Positions 43,962-53,500 of a stretch of 64,000 bases of DNA are shown here, piece after piece (positions within the stretch are counted from its first letter, which is position 1; the number at the start of each line of letters is the position of its first letter). The notes beneath the pieces are model-generated. The model searched no databases. It was not told the origin of the DNA and saw nothing but the letters and a program-made list of their open reading frames with translations. Both the position numbers and the translations under genes were made by a program. This DNA is from SHZI01 sp963802215 (lineage in GTDB: Bacteria; Pseudomonadota; Gammaproteobacteria; Steroidobacterales; GCA-2729495), in the NCBI GenBank assembly GCA_963802215.1, contig CAWDHQ010000002.1:248001-312000 (forward strand). Direction: 5' to 3'.

Positions 43962-45059
43962 ATGGACACCGTCGACGCGGTAATCATCGGTGCTGGCGTG
44001 ATCGGCCTGGCCGTGGGCCGCGCCCTCGCCCTTCGCGGCCTGGAAGTTGTCGTCGTCGAATCGGCGGACGCCATCGGCACGGGCACCAGCAGCCGGAATT
44101 CCGAAGTCATTCACGCGGGGCTCTACTATCCCTCCGGTTCCCTGAAGGCGCGCCTGTGCGTCACCGGCCGGGAGATGCTCTACCGCTATTGCGAGGCGAA
44201 GGGCATCCGGCACCGCCGCATCGGCAAGCTGATCGTGGCGACGACGGACGACGAGGTGCCCATCCTGCAGAAATACGTGGCCCAGGCGCAGGCGAACGGC
44301 GTACAGGACCTGCGCTGGGTCGAGCAGGCGGAACTGGCGGAACTCGAGCCCAACGTCCGCTGCGTGCGGGGGCTGCTCTCGCCGTCGACCGGCATCATCG
44401 ACAGCCACGAATACCTGCTGGCCCTGCAGGGCGACCTGGAGGCGCACGGCGGCCAGGTCGTGCTGAACAGCCACGTCACCCGGGTCGGGCGCACGGGGGA
44501 CGGCTTCGCAATCTTCACAGGTGATGGGACGGACGCGGCCATCCATTGCCGCCGGGTGATCAACGCGGCCGGCCTGCACGCCCAGGCCGTGGCAGCCACC
44601 ATCGAGGGCCTGCCGCGAACGACGATTCCGCCACAGTACCTGGCAAGGGGGCACTACTACAGCCTGTCGGGCAAGTCGCCCTTCAACCGGCTCGTCTACC
44701 CGGTGGCGGAGGCCGGCGGCCTCGGCATCCATGTGACCCTCGACATGTCCGGCACGGCCCGCTTCGGGCCGGACGTGCAGTGGCTGAAGGCCATCGACTA
44801 CAGCTTCAATGACGACACCCGAGGGAAGTTCGCCGCGGCGATCCGGCGCTACTACCCGGCACTGGACGACAACCGGCTGCAGCCGGGCTACACCGGAATC
44901 CGGGCGAAGCTCAGCGGGCCGGGGGAGCCGGCCGCCGACTTCGTGATCCAGGGGACGGCCGACCACCGCGTGCCCGGCCTCGTCAACCTCTACGGCATCG
45001 AGTCGCCCGGCCTGACCGCGGCCCTCGCCATTGCCGAGGAAGTGGCCAACCGCCTGTAG
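43962..45059 (+). CDS. FAD-dependent oxidoreductase, L-2-hydroxyglutarate oxidase-like
   Basis: A 365-residue DAO/LhgO-family flavoprotein. The FAD dinucleotide fold is VDAVIIGAGVIGLAVGRALALRG at the N-terminus, with TSSRNSEVIHAGLYYPSGSLKARLC following, the characteristic LhgO/L2HGDH block. The ending VNLYGIESPGLTAALAIAEEVA closes the FAD domain. It oxidises L-2-hydroxyglutarate or a related 2-hydroxy acid. It has no normal ribosome site; the REP before it may provide one. The TAG stop is again a REP head. Confidence 0.88.
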   Translation: MDTVDAVIIGAGVIGLAVGRALALRGLEVVVVESADAIGTGTSSRNSEVIHAGLYYPSGSLKARLCVTGREMLYRYCEAKGIRHRRIGKLIVATTDDEVPILQKYVAQAQANGVQDLRWVEQAELAELEPNVRCVRGLLSPSTGIIDSHEYLLALQGDLEAHGGQVVLNSHVTRVGRTGDGFAIFTGDGTDAAIHCRRVINAAGLHAQAVAATIEGLPRTTIPPQYLARGHYYSLSGKSPFNRLVYPVAEAGGLGIHVTLDMSGTARFGPDVQWLKAIDYSFNDDTRGKFAAAIRRYYPALDDNRLQPGYTGIRAKLSGPGEPAADFVIQGTADHRVPGLVNLYGIESPGLTAALAIAEEVANRL

Positions 45060-45112
45060 GAGCGGCTTCAGCCGCGACGAAAAAGGGCGGTCGCGCCTCA
45101 AGGCGCTCCTAC
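45056..45112. repeat. REP pair supplying stops to two convergent genes
   Basis: REP units at 45056-45077 (plus) and 45091-45112 (minus, TCAA loop variant) are separated by 13 bases. TAG at 45057-45059 ends the oxidoreductase gene, and the complementary TAG at 45109-45111 ends the symporter gene. Confidence 0.92.
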
Positions 45113-46785
45113 GCGCGCGGCCGCATTTCACCCGCATCCAGCCGCCGCATGTAATCCCCGTAGGCGTCCATCGCGCGCCTGCCGAGGAACCACATCACCG
45201 GGATGTTCACGAACAGCATGAGGCCGGTGCCGAATCCGCTGAGGTTGTCGAGCTGGGCGTCGGTCTTCAGGAAGCCCATCGTCGAGACCACAGCGAGGCC
45301 GCAGTAGAGCAGTTTGAAGGGCGTGAGCCAGCGCTCGCCGCCGAGGAACACCACGCCCTGCTCCGCGTAATAGCTGTAGCTGATCATCGTGGAAATGGCG
45401 AACAGCCAGACGGCCAGCGTGACCACCCAGCGCCCGAGCCCGGGGAGCACGGAGTCGAAGGCCACCGCCGTCAGGGTGGCACCGACGTAGCTCACGTAGA
45501 CACCGCCGTCGTTCAGCTGCGGCTCGAGGCGGCTCGCCAGGCTGTCCCAGCGGAGTACCGGACCCGAATCGCCCATTGCCACGTGGCCCGTCAGCCGGTG
45601 GAGGTCGTTGCCACTCTGCGGATTGGGGTCGCCGCGCACGATGGCAAAGACATTTTCTCCGCCCTCCCAGTCACCGGTCAGCCGACCGGGCGCGGACTGC
45701 GCCGGCAGTGTCCATACGCCCGGGCTGACCAGCACGGGCCGCGTGTCCACCGGCAGGCTGGCTTCGGGCGGGCGGTTCCAGGTGCCGGTGACGATGATCA
45801 CGAGGGCGGTGAGCGTGCAGACAAAGATGGTGTCGATGAAGGGCTCGAGCCCCGCGACCACGCCTTCGCGCACCGGCTCGTCGGTGCGGGCGGCCGAGTG
45901 GGCGATGGGCGAGGTGCCTTGTCCTGCCTCGTTGGAGAAGATTGCGCGCTTCATGCCGTACAGGAACGCGTAGCCCATCGTCCCGCCGATGAAGGCGCCG
46001 CTGGCTTCCGCCGGCGAGAAGGCCGAACGGATGATGAGGGCGAACATGGCCGGGATCTCGCTGGCGTGGGCCGTGAGTACGTACATGGCGCCCAGGAAAT
46101 AGATGACGATCATGAAGGGCACCAGCGCGCCCGCAACCCGCCCGATCCTGTGAATCCCCCCGATGATCACGAGCCCCACCAGCACCGCGAGGATCACCCC
46201 GGAGACGATGCTCGGCACGCCGACATAGTTCTGCGTGATGTTGCCCACGTTCCAGGCCTGGAACATGTTGCCGCCGGTGATGACCATCACCAGCAGCGTC
46301 AAGCAGAACAGCACGCCGATGACCTTGCCCAGCGCGCCGAGGCCCGATCCGCGCTCCGCCAGCGCCTTGCTGATCACCCACATGGTGCCGCCGTGGGGGT
46401 TCTCCGGGTCGTCGGTGTTCCGGTAGAGCATGGCGAGGGTCACTTCGGTGGTCTTCAGCGCCATGCCGAAGAAGCCCACCACCCACATCCAGAACACGGC
46501 CCCCGGACCGCCCAGGCTGATCGCCATGGCGACGCCGCCGATGTTGCCGAGTCCCACCGTGGCCGAGAGGGCGGCGGACAGAGCCTGGAAGTGGCTGATG
46601 GCGCCCGGGTCGCCGGCATGGTCGTACTTGCCGCGGATGGCCTGGACGCCATGGGTCAGGGCGCGGAACTGGCAGAAGCGCGACCAGATCGTGAAGACGA
46701 TGCCAGTGCCGAGGATGACGAAGAGGACGGTGGTCTGCCAGAGGAACGCGTTGGCAGCCGCGAGAAAGCTGTCGAAGGAGTTCAT
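45109..46785 (-). CDS. AGCS-family alanine/glycine:cation symporter
   Basis: A 558-residue symporter with the AGCS signatures ATVGLGNIGGVAMAISLGGPGAVFWMW and AIFSNEAGQGTSPIAHSAA. About 11 helices are present. A hydrophilic insert of about 100 residues (WNRPPEASLPV to about WDSLASRLEPQLNDGG, roughly 315-410) is larger than in typical members and may be an extracytoplasmic domain. The ATG at 46785 (MNSFDSFLAAANAFLW) is preceded by GAAAGG-like purines. The stop lies in the REP pair. Confidence 0.9.
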   Translation of the reverse strand: MNSFDSFLAAANAFLWQTTVLFVILGTGIVFTIWSRFCQFRALTHGVQAIRGKYDHAGDPGAISHFQALSAALSATVGLGNIGGVAMAISLGGPGAVFWMWVVGFFGMALKTTEVTLAMLYRNTDDPENPHGGTMWVISKALAERGSGLGALGKVIGVLFCLTLLVMVITGGNMFQAWNVGNITQNYVGVPSIVSGVILAVLVGLVIIGGIHRIGRVAGALVPFMIVIYFLGAMYVLTAHASEIPAMFALIIRSAFSPAEASGAFIGGTMGYAFLYGMKRAIFSNEAGQGTSPIAHSAARTDEPVREGVVAGLEPFIDTIFVCTLTALVIIVTGTWNRPPEASLPVDTRPVLVSPGVWTLPAQSAPGRLTGDWEGGENVFAIVRGDPNPQSGNDLHRLTGHVAMGDSGPVLRWDSLASRLEPQLNDGGVYVSYVGATLTAVAFDSVLPGLGRWVVTLAVWLFAISTMISYSYYAEQGVVFLGGERWLTPFKLLYCGLAVVSTMGFLKTDAQLDNLSGFGTGLMLFVNIPVMWFLGRRAMDAYGDYMRRLDAGEMRPRA

Positions 46786-46855
46786 GCCCCCGAGGATAGC
46801 GGCACCGGCGCCGGTTTGCCCGGACTTCAATCCCGGCGCGGTGCCGTCGCCACCC

Positions 46856-47026
46856 TCAAGTGCTGAGGTCCGTCGAATAGACGCTGTTGCTTCCCATCCA
46901 GTCCAGGCTCGCCGTGGAACTGATGAAGCTCCAGGAGAAGAAGGCGGTGATGGCGGTCGCCAGCCCGGCGCAGGCGAAGCCGCGGAGGCCGGAGGCGATC
47001 AGGGTGGTGTTGCTCAGCTTCTTCAT
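46856..47026 (-). CDS. 56-residue single-helix membrane peptide
   Basis: A short gene encoding MKKLSNTTLIAS, then a hydrophobic segment (FACAGLATAITAFFSWSFI, about 17-35), and a polar tail ending SNSVYSTDLST. GGGAG lies seven bases before ATG 47026, which decides the start over ATG 47032. No family is recognised; the layout fits a small membrane protein or an uncleaved signal-like peptide. A palindrome at 47104-47119, nearly identical to the one before the divergent Crp-like gene, lies 78 bases upstream and suggests shared control. Confidence 0.55.
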   Translation of the reverse strand: MKKLSNTTLIASGLRGFACAGLATAITAFFSWSFISSTASLDWMGSNSVYSTDLST

Positions 47027-47103
47027 GTTCATGCTCCCAGTGCGGTGTGAGTGGCGGTGTGGTCGTCCCGGGAATGATCCTGCGCGGCTGCGGGCTTCCG
47101 TTC

Positions 47104-47119
47104 TGTCAAAGGGTGGACA
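47104..47119. promoter_or_regulatory. Palindrome A: candidate Crp/Fnr-type operator
   Basis: TGTCAA-AGGG-TGGACA, one mismatch from a perfect palindrome. The flanks (CCGTTC before, C after) are identical to those of the second copy at 47405. It is placed to control the minus-strand small membrane peptide. Confidence 0.55.
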
Positions 47120-47161
47120 CTGGGTGGGAATGAATTTCGTGCGGGGAGTAGCCAGATGGGT

Positions 47162-47183
47162 TCGCGGCTGAAGCCGCTCCTAC
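47162..47183 (-). repeat. Single REP unit in the intergenic region
   Basis: A complete minus-strand REP with the TGAA loop. It lies between the two palindromic operators and overlaps no gene. Confidence 0.88.
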
Positions 47184-47208
47184 AGGCGCAGTGGAACAAA
47201 GGGGGAAT

Positions 47209-47280
47209 CCTGGCCGGCCATTTCCCCCGCTGGAGGATTAACCCCGGGGGCGGGCTGCAGCGTGTCCCGGGCCGGCCAGG
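47209..47280. other. Long GC-rich imperfect palindrome
   Basis: Outer arms CCTGGCCGGCC (47209-47219) and GGCCGGCCAGG (47270-47280) are perfect complements. Inside, CCCCCG (47224-47229) can pair with CGGGGG (47245-47250). The rest of 47033-47449 holds only the operators and a REP; no coding frame is convincing. It could be a structured leader or a terminator for opposing transcripts. Confidence 0.5.
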
Positions 47281-47404
47281 CTAGTCATTGGGATTTCACC
47301 CGCCGGGCGTGCCGGGGTGATCGGGCGTGGGGTCCCTATCTCCGGCGGCCTGGTGGTGAGCCCCTGGCTGCGACTCCACTGTCACCCGGCCGGCACACCC
47401 GTTC

Positions 47405-47420
47405 TGTCAACCACTTGACA
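47405..47420. promoter_or_regulatory. Palindrome B: candidate autoregulatory Crp/Fnr-type operator
   Basis: A perfect palindrome, TGTCAA-CCAC-TTGACA, 30 bases before the Crp-like ATG. Flanks CCGTTC and C match palindrome A. Position and symmetry fit a dimeric helix-turn-helix regulator, most simply the product of the adjacent gene. Confidence 0.6.
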
Positions 47421-47449
47421 CAACGGACGAGATAGCCGGAACTCACCCC

Positions 47450-48139
47450 ATGACGCTCACTGCCCGCGTGGTGCTGAAGGCCAACCGTCTGCTCCGGGAC
47501 CTGCCCGATGCGGCTCTCGACAAGCTGGCCACGCTTTGCGTGCGGCGTTCGGTGCGGCAGGGCACCTGCATCTTCCGCCAGGGCGATCCCGGGGACTCGC
47601 TGCTCGGTGTTATCGCGGGCCAGGTGCGGATCAGCGCCACGACCCCCGGCGGCAAGGTGGTCTTCCTCAACATCATGGAACCGGGAGACAGCTTCGGCGA
47701 GATTGCCGTGCTGGACGGCGAGGCCCGCACGGCCAGCGCCGACGCGCTGGCCGACACCGAGCTCTTCGTGGTGCGCCGGGCGGACCTGCTCGCGCTCATC
47801 GAGCGGGAGCCGAAGCTCGCTGCGCAGCTGATCGCCCTCCTCTGCAAGCGCCTGCGCTGGACGAGCGAGCTGATCGAGGAGGCGGCCTTCCTGTCCGTGC
47901 AGGGCCGCCTGGCCCGGCGCCTGCTGCGCCTGGCGGACGAGCACGGCAGCACCGGCGCCGACGGCGTCACCCTGCGCATCTCCCAGGCCGACCTGGCGGG
48001 CTTCATGAGCGTGTCCCGCCAGATCGTCAACCAGTACCTCCAGGACTGGCAGCGCCGGGGGTGGGTATCTGTCGGCCGGAGCCGCGTCACCATCACCAGC
48101 GCGGCCGGGCTGCGCAGCGTGCGGGACGCCACGGACTGA
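47450..48139 (+). CDS. Crp/Fnr-family transcriptional regulator
   Basis: A 229-residue regulator. The cyclic-nucleotide-binding beta roll covers about 25-125, with the phosphate-binding-cassette-like GDSFGEIAVLDGEARTASADAL. The C-terminal winged helix (about 150-225) has ISQADLAGFMSVSRQIVNQYLQDWQRRG as its recognition region. No N-terminal cysteine cluster is present, so it is not an Fnr-type oxygen sensor. The stop overlaps the cyclase start by one base, so effector enzyme and receptor are probably co-made. It probably binds palindromes A and B. Confidence 0.92.
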   Translation: MTLTARVVLKANRLLRDLPDAALDKLATLCVRRSVRQGTCIFRQGDPGDSLLGVIAGQVRISATTPGGKVVFLNIMEPGDSFGEIAVLDGEARTASADALADTELFVVRRADLLALIEREPKLAAQLIALLCKRLRWTSELIEEAAFLSVQGRLARRLLRLADEHGSTGADGVTLRISQADLAGFMSVSRQIVNQYLQDWQRRGWVSVGRSRVTITSAAGLRSVRDATD

Positions 48140-50361
48140 TGCTGAACCGCCTACTGCCGGGTCTGCTCTTCGGCCTGCTGGTGGCGGCACTTGGCATCCT
48201 CGCGGGCACGATCCCCGCGGTGCTGCGCTTCGAGGAGAACCTGGGCCTCGGCGCGCTGTTCCAGCTGCGGGGGCCCCGCACCGCACCCGCGGAGGTCGTG
48301 GTGGTCAGCCTGGACAAGGTGTCCAGCGACACCTTCGGCCTGCCGAACGAGCCGGCCAAGTGGCCGCGCACGCTGCACGCGGAGCTGATTGACCGGCTCG
48401 CGGCCGAAGGCGCGGTGGTCATCGCCTTCGACGTGCTGTTCGACGACCCGGACGTGGCGGCTGGCGACGAGCACCTCGGCGCCGCGATCCGGAATGCGGG
48501 CAACGTGGTGCTCACCGGCTTTCTGCGCAAGTCCGCCGTGGGCGGCACCCGGGACGGCCGGTTGGTGGTGACCACCGAGCAGCTGGTGCCGCCAATCCCG
48601 GCCGTCGGCGCGGGCGCGCTGGCGGTCGTGCCGTTCCCGTTGCCCGTGGTGCCGGTGAAGGTGAGCCAGTTCTGGACCTACAAGGACACCGCGGGCGGCA
48701 TGCCCACCCTGCCCACGGTGATCTTCCAGACCTGGATGCTGCGCCAGTCCGGCGGCTGGTACGACGACCTGCGCCGCGCCTGCCCGGACCTGGCCGCCCT
48801 GCCGGCCGGGAAGCTCGAGGTGCTCGCCGCCCGGGAAGTCGTAACCCTCGCCCGGCAGGCCCGGGCCTGCCTGGCCGGCGACGACGAGGCGGCCCGGGCC
48901 ACGCAGGAGCGGTGGGGCCTGCGTTTGCGCACCGGCACCGACCTCCAGATGCAGAGCCTCCGCTCCCTCTTCGAGCTCTACCAAGGCACCGAGTCCCGCT
49001 ATCTGAATTACTACGGGCCGCCGCGCTCGGTGCTTACCGTCCCCTACACCCGGGCCCTCGGCGGGGAGACGCTCGAAATGCGGGGAAAGATCGTGCTCGT
49101 CGGCTTTTCCGAGCAGTTCCAGCCGGAGCAGAAAGACGGCTTCTACTCCGTCTATTCCGACGACACCGGCCTGGATCTCTCCGGCGTGGAGATCGCCGCA
49201 ACGGCCGTGGCCAACATGCTGGATGGCACGGCGGTGCGGCCGCTGCGCTTCGGACCCCAGCTCCTCGTGCTGGGCCTCTGGGGGCTGCTCACGGGCCTCC
49301 TCTGCCGCCTGCTGGCGCCGCTCACGGCCGTGGCCTTCTGCGTGCTGGCGGTGCCGCTCTACCTCGCCTGGGCCTGGTGGGTCTTCGACGCCACCAACAA
49401 CTGGCTGCCGGTCGTCGTGCCCCTGGTGGTGCAGCTGCCGGTGGCGTTGCTGCTCGGCCTGCTGGCCCAGTACCGGCAGACCCAGACCCAGCGGCAGCGC
49501 GTGCTGCGCGCCCTCGGCTCCTACATTCCGCCCGAGGCCGTCGACCGGCTGATGGAGAACCTGGATGACCTCAAGGCCAATGCCCAGCTCCTGCACGGCA
49601 CCTGCCTCGCGACGGACGGCGAGCAGTACACGCGCCTCGCGGAAACCCTGAGCCCCGACGAACTCGGCGCCCTGATGAACAGCTACTACGAGGCGCTGTT
49701 CGCCGAGGTGGAGCAGGCGGGCGGCGTGGTCACCGACGTGGTGGGCGACGCGATGATGGCGATCTGGGCCACGGCGACCCCGGACAGCGCCGCGCGGGCG
49801 AAGGCCTGCCACGGTGCGCTGGCCGTGGCGGCGGCCGTCGCGCGCTTCAACCTGCAGCCTGGCCGGCCCCAGCTGCCGACCCGCATCGGCCTGCACTCGG
49901 GACCGATCCGGCTCGGCAACATCGGCGGCAGCCGGCACGTGCAGTTCCGCGCCGTGGGCGACATCGTGAATACCGCGTCGCGCATCGAGGGCCTCAACAA
50001 GCTGCTGGGTACCCGGATCCTGGTGTCGGCCGACACCCTCGCCGGGTGCGACGGCTTCGCCACCCGGGAACTCGGCGCGTTCCTGCTCCCGGGCAAGTCG
50101 ACGCCCGTCGTGGTGCACGAGCTCGCTGGCATCGCGGGGGCGCTGGAGCCCCGGGTGGCTGCCCGGCACGCGTGCTTCGCCGAAGCGCTGGCACTGTTTC
50201 GATCCGGTGACTGGGTTGCCGCGGGCAAGCTCTTCGACGCGCTTGCCGTGCAGGCGCCTGATGACGGAGCCGTGAAGTTCTACCGGGAGCTTTGCGTGCG
50301 GTACGCGGTCGAGGGTACCGACACATTTGATAATGGCGCCGTACGCGTCACGACGAAATAA
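48139..50361 (+). CDS. CHASE2-domain class III adenylate/guanylate cyclase
   Basis: A 740-residue membrane cyclase. An N-terminal helix is followed by an extracytoplasmic CHASE2 sensor (about 30-345, with VVVVSLDKVS...VIAFDVLFDDPD and KIVLVGFSEQF). Three membrane helices (about 370-450) precede a class III cyclase domain (about 485-665). The metal acids are seen in CLATDGEQYTRL and VVGDAMMAIW, and the transition-state N and R in DIVNTASRIEGLNK. cAMP versus cGMP is not decided. It probably makes the ligand of the Crp-like regulator encoded upstream. Confidence 0.92.
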   Translation: MLNRLLPGLLFGLLVAALGILAGTIPAVLRFEENLGLGALFQLRGPRTAPAEVVVVSLDKVSSDTFGLPNEPAKWPRTLHAELIDRLAAEGAVVIAFDVLFDDPDVAAGDEHLGAAIRNAGNVVLTGFLRKSAVGGTRDGRLVVTTEQLVPPIPAVGAGALAVVPFPLPVVPVKVSQFWTYKDTAGGMPTLPTVIFQTWMLRQSGGWYDDLRRACPDLAALPAGKLEVLAAREVVTLARQARACLAGDDEAARATQERWGLRLRTGTDLQMQSLRSLFELYQGTESRYLNYYGPPRSVLTVPYTRALGGETLEMRGKIVLVGFSEQFQPEQKDGFYSVYSDDTGLDLSGVEIAATAVANMLDGTAVRPLRFGPQLLVLGLWGLLTGLLCRLLAPLTAVAFCVLAVPLYLAWAWWVFDATNNWLPVVVPLVVQLPVALLLGLLAQYRQTQTQRQRVLRALGSYIPPEAVDRLMENLDDLKANAQLLHGTCLATDGEQYTRLAETLSPDELGALMNSYYEALFAEVEQAGGVVTDVVGDAMMAIWATATPDSAARAKACHGALAVAAAVARFNLQPGRPQLPTRIGLHSGPIRLGNIGGSRHVQFRAVGDIVNTASRIEGLNKLLGTRILVSADTLAGCDGFATRELGAFLLPGKSTPVVVHELAGIAGALEPRVAARHACFAEALALFRSGDWVAAGKLFDALAVQAPDDGAVKFYRELCVRYAVEGTDTFDNGAVRVTTK

Positions 50362-50478
50362 CCGCTGTGACTGAATCCCGTTCCCGGGCGGTGTTTGCGT
50401 GACAGCGGGTGTGCCCGTAGACTCCGCCACGTCCCCTCACACGGGACGAAAAATATCGGGCGCCGATTCGTGGGGTAT

Positions 50479-50515
50479 CGCGCCAGTGCTACGTTCGCCG
50501 TTTAACGGCGGCGCG
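50479..50515 (+). promoter_or_regulatory. Leader hairpin before the FecR-TPR-barrel gene
   Basis: CGCCGTT-T-AACGGCG (50496-50510) is a perfect stem, flanked by CGCGCC (50479-50484) and GCGCG that could extend it. It ends 17 bases before the ATG at 50533 and overlaps the translation initiation region, so it could modulate expression. Confidence 0.4.
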
Positions 50516-50532
50516 TGGGGATACATCCGGCC

Positions 50533-53500
50533 ATGGTGCGCAGGCGCCGAACCCCTCTGCCCTTCCGGGCGATTCTTTCCCTCGTAGTCCTTTTTCTTTG
50601 CGCGGTTCCCGCCCGCGGCCAGGTGCCGCCTGCCGCGTGCGAGAACTGGGTGGCCCGGCTGGTCTCCTTCCAGGGCGCCATCACTTACCGCCGGGCCGCG
50701 GCCCGCGTGCAGCCGGTGACGTCCGTCGCCCTGAACGAGACCTTCTGCGTCGGGGACGTGCTCGAGCTGGGCGCCTTCAGCCGCGCCGCGCTCCAGCTGC
50801 CGGACCAGACGGTGGTGCGCCTGGACCAGGGCACGGTCGTGACCTTCGCCGCGCCCCAGGACGACAAGCGCACCTGGCTCGACATCCTGAAGGGGGCGCT
50901 GCACATCATCAGCCGGGACCCGCGGGCGCTCCGCGTGGTCACGCCCTTCGCCAACGCCGGCATCGAGGGCACCGAATTCCTCGTTCAGGTGGGCGCCGAC
51001 GCGGCGACGGTCCTCGTCTTCGAGGGCCGGGTGAAGGTGGCGAACGCCAGTGGCGACGCCACGGCCGGCAGCGGCGAGAGCGTGCTGGCGAGGGCCGGCA
51101 CGGCGCCGGTGCTGCAGCAGGTGGTGCGGCCCCGGGACCAGGTGGTGTGGACGCTGTACTACCCCCCGACCGGCCGCGGCGCGGATCCGCAGGTGGCCCG
51201 GGTGGACGAGCTCCTGGCCGTCGGCCGGGTGACCGAGGCGGAAGCCGACCTCGCGGCGGTCCTGGCCCGTTCGCCGGGCAACAGCGAAGCCCTGGCGCGG
51301 CAGTCGGTGATCGCGCTCATCCGCAACGATCCGGCGACCGCCGGGGCGCTGGCGGACCAGGCGGTGGCCGCCGATCCGGCCTCGTCGTCGGCCAGGCTGG
51401 CGCAGTCCTACGTGCGGCAGTCGGCGGGGGACCTGGCAGGCGCCATAGCGACGCTGGAGGCCGCCGCCCAGAGCCATCCGGGCGATGCGCTGGTCCTGGC
51501 GCGGCTGGCCGAGCTGCACCTGGCCATGGACGACGTCCGCCGGAGCGAGGCCAGCGCCAACGCGGCCGTGGCGGCCGATCCCGGCCTGGCCCTGGCGCAC
51601 ACGATCCTCGGGTTCGCGAAGCTCGCCCGGGCGGACCGTCCGCAGGCGAGCGCCGCCTTCGAGGAGGCCGTTCGCCTGGACCCGGCCGCCCCGCTGCCGA
51701 GGCTGGGCCTGGGGCTCGTGAAGATCCGGGGCGGCGACCTGGTGGCCGGCCGGGAGGAGATCGAGACGGCCGTGATCCTGGACCCGAACAACTCGCTCGT
51801 GCGCAGTTACATGGGCAAGGCGTACTACGAGGAGAAGCGCGACTCGCTTGCGGCGTCCCAGCTCGCGATCGCCAAGGAGCTGGATCCGAACGATCCGACG
51901 CCGTGGTTCTACGACGCGATCCGGTTGCAGAAAGTGAATGATCCCGCCAGGGCGCTGAAGGACCTGCAGGGCTCCATTGCGAGGAACGACCGCCGCGTCG
52001 TGTTCCGGTCCCGCCTCAAGCTGGACGAGGATCTTGCCGCGCGGAGCTCGGCCCTCGGCCGGATTTTCAACGACCTGGGCTTCGACGAACTCGGGCTGAG
52101 GGAAGGGTGGACCTCCGTGGCAGCGGAGCCCGCCGAACACTCCGGGCATCGACTCCTGGCCGATTCCTACGTCTCCCTGCCCCGCCACGAAATTGCGCGC
52201 GTGAGCGAGCTGCAGAAATCGCAGCTTCTGCAGCCGCTCAACATGACGCCCGTCCAGCCCCAGCTGGGTGATGCCAATCTGTTCGTGCTCGACACGGCGG
52301 GTCCGGCGCGCATCGGGTTCAATGAATTCAATCCGCTCTTCAGCGCCAATGGCCTGGGTGCCCAGACCTCTTTGGTCGTAGGTGGCAACGACACCATGGG
52401 AGCCGATGCCGTACTGGCGGGGATCCACGACAACTGGTCGTTCAGCCTTGGCGGTTTCCACTTCGAGACTGACGGTTATCGCGAGAACAACGACTTGGAC
52501 CAGGATCTGGCGAGCGCCCTGGTCCAGTACCGGGCCTCGGAGGAGACCTCCTGGTTGCTGGAGGCCCGGCTCTCGAGGCGCGAACAGGGTGACCTCGCGC
52601 TCTATTTCGATCCCACCAATTACATATCCGACCTGCGCCAGTCGGAGGACACGGAGTCGATCCGTGTCGGAGTCCGGCATGCGGTGGGGCGGCGATCGTT
52701 GATCCTGGGGCAGGTTTCCTACCAGTGGGCCGACCTGGACACAGTCGCAGGTTCCTTCTTCTCCGTAGTGTCCGACGCTGACGGCCTATCGGCCGAGTTG
52801 CAGTTCCTGCACCAGGGGGAACGTTGGCACCTGACCACGGGCGTGCGCTACCGGGATCGTGAAACCGACGCGACCACCGCCACCAACATTCCCATCGACG
52901 ATCCGCCTTTCGCTATTTCCTTAACCGAAACGACCCGGGCTGAGTCCGACTTGCTGTCTGCCTATGCCTACGTCGACTACGACGTTACGGACAGGCTGCA
53001 GCTGACGGTCGGTGCGGCCGGCGAGGAACTTGAAGGTGGCCTGGAAGATAGCCGACGTGTCCATCCGAAGATCGGCGTTCGGTGGGAGGCCAGTGATTCA
53101 ACCGTCGTCAGGGCGGGAGCGTTCCGGGCCCTGCGGGAATTCGCCTTTTCGCGCCAGGATATTGCCCTCACCCTCGAGCCTACCCAAGTGGCCGGGTTCA
53201 ACCAGTTCTTTGCGGACTCCGAGGGCACCGAGGCCTGGCGGTACGGTGTGGCCGTGGATCAACGCGTCGGCGACCAGTTGTACGTCGGTGCCGAACTGAG
53301 CAAGCGTGACCGGGACGTGCCGTTCCTGCAGGCTGGCGGACCTCCGGACTTCGGGTTCACAGTAGTCACCAACAGCGCCGAGGACACCAACGGGCGTACC
53401 TATCTCTACTGGTTGCCGACAGACTACGCAGCAACGTCGATCAGCTATCAGTTTGACCGGCAGACGCGCGACCCGATTCCGCTTCCGGACAACCTGCTTT

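Noticed and set aside
48151..50430. A long minus-strand frame opposite the cyclase
   Set aside because: It is Gly/Arg/His-rich without motifs; the opposite strand encodes an intact CHASE2 cyclase.
50437..52680. A 747-codon minus-strand frame opposite the FecR-TPR gene
   Set aside because: It has no signal, domain or ribosome site, and the plus-strand frame has clear FecR, TPR and barrel features.
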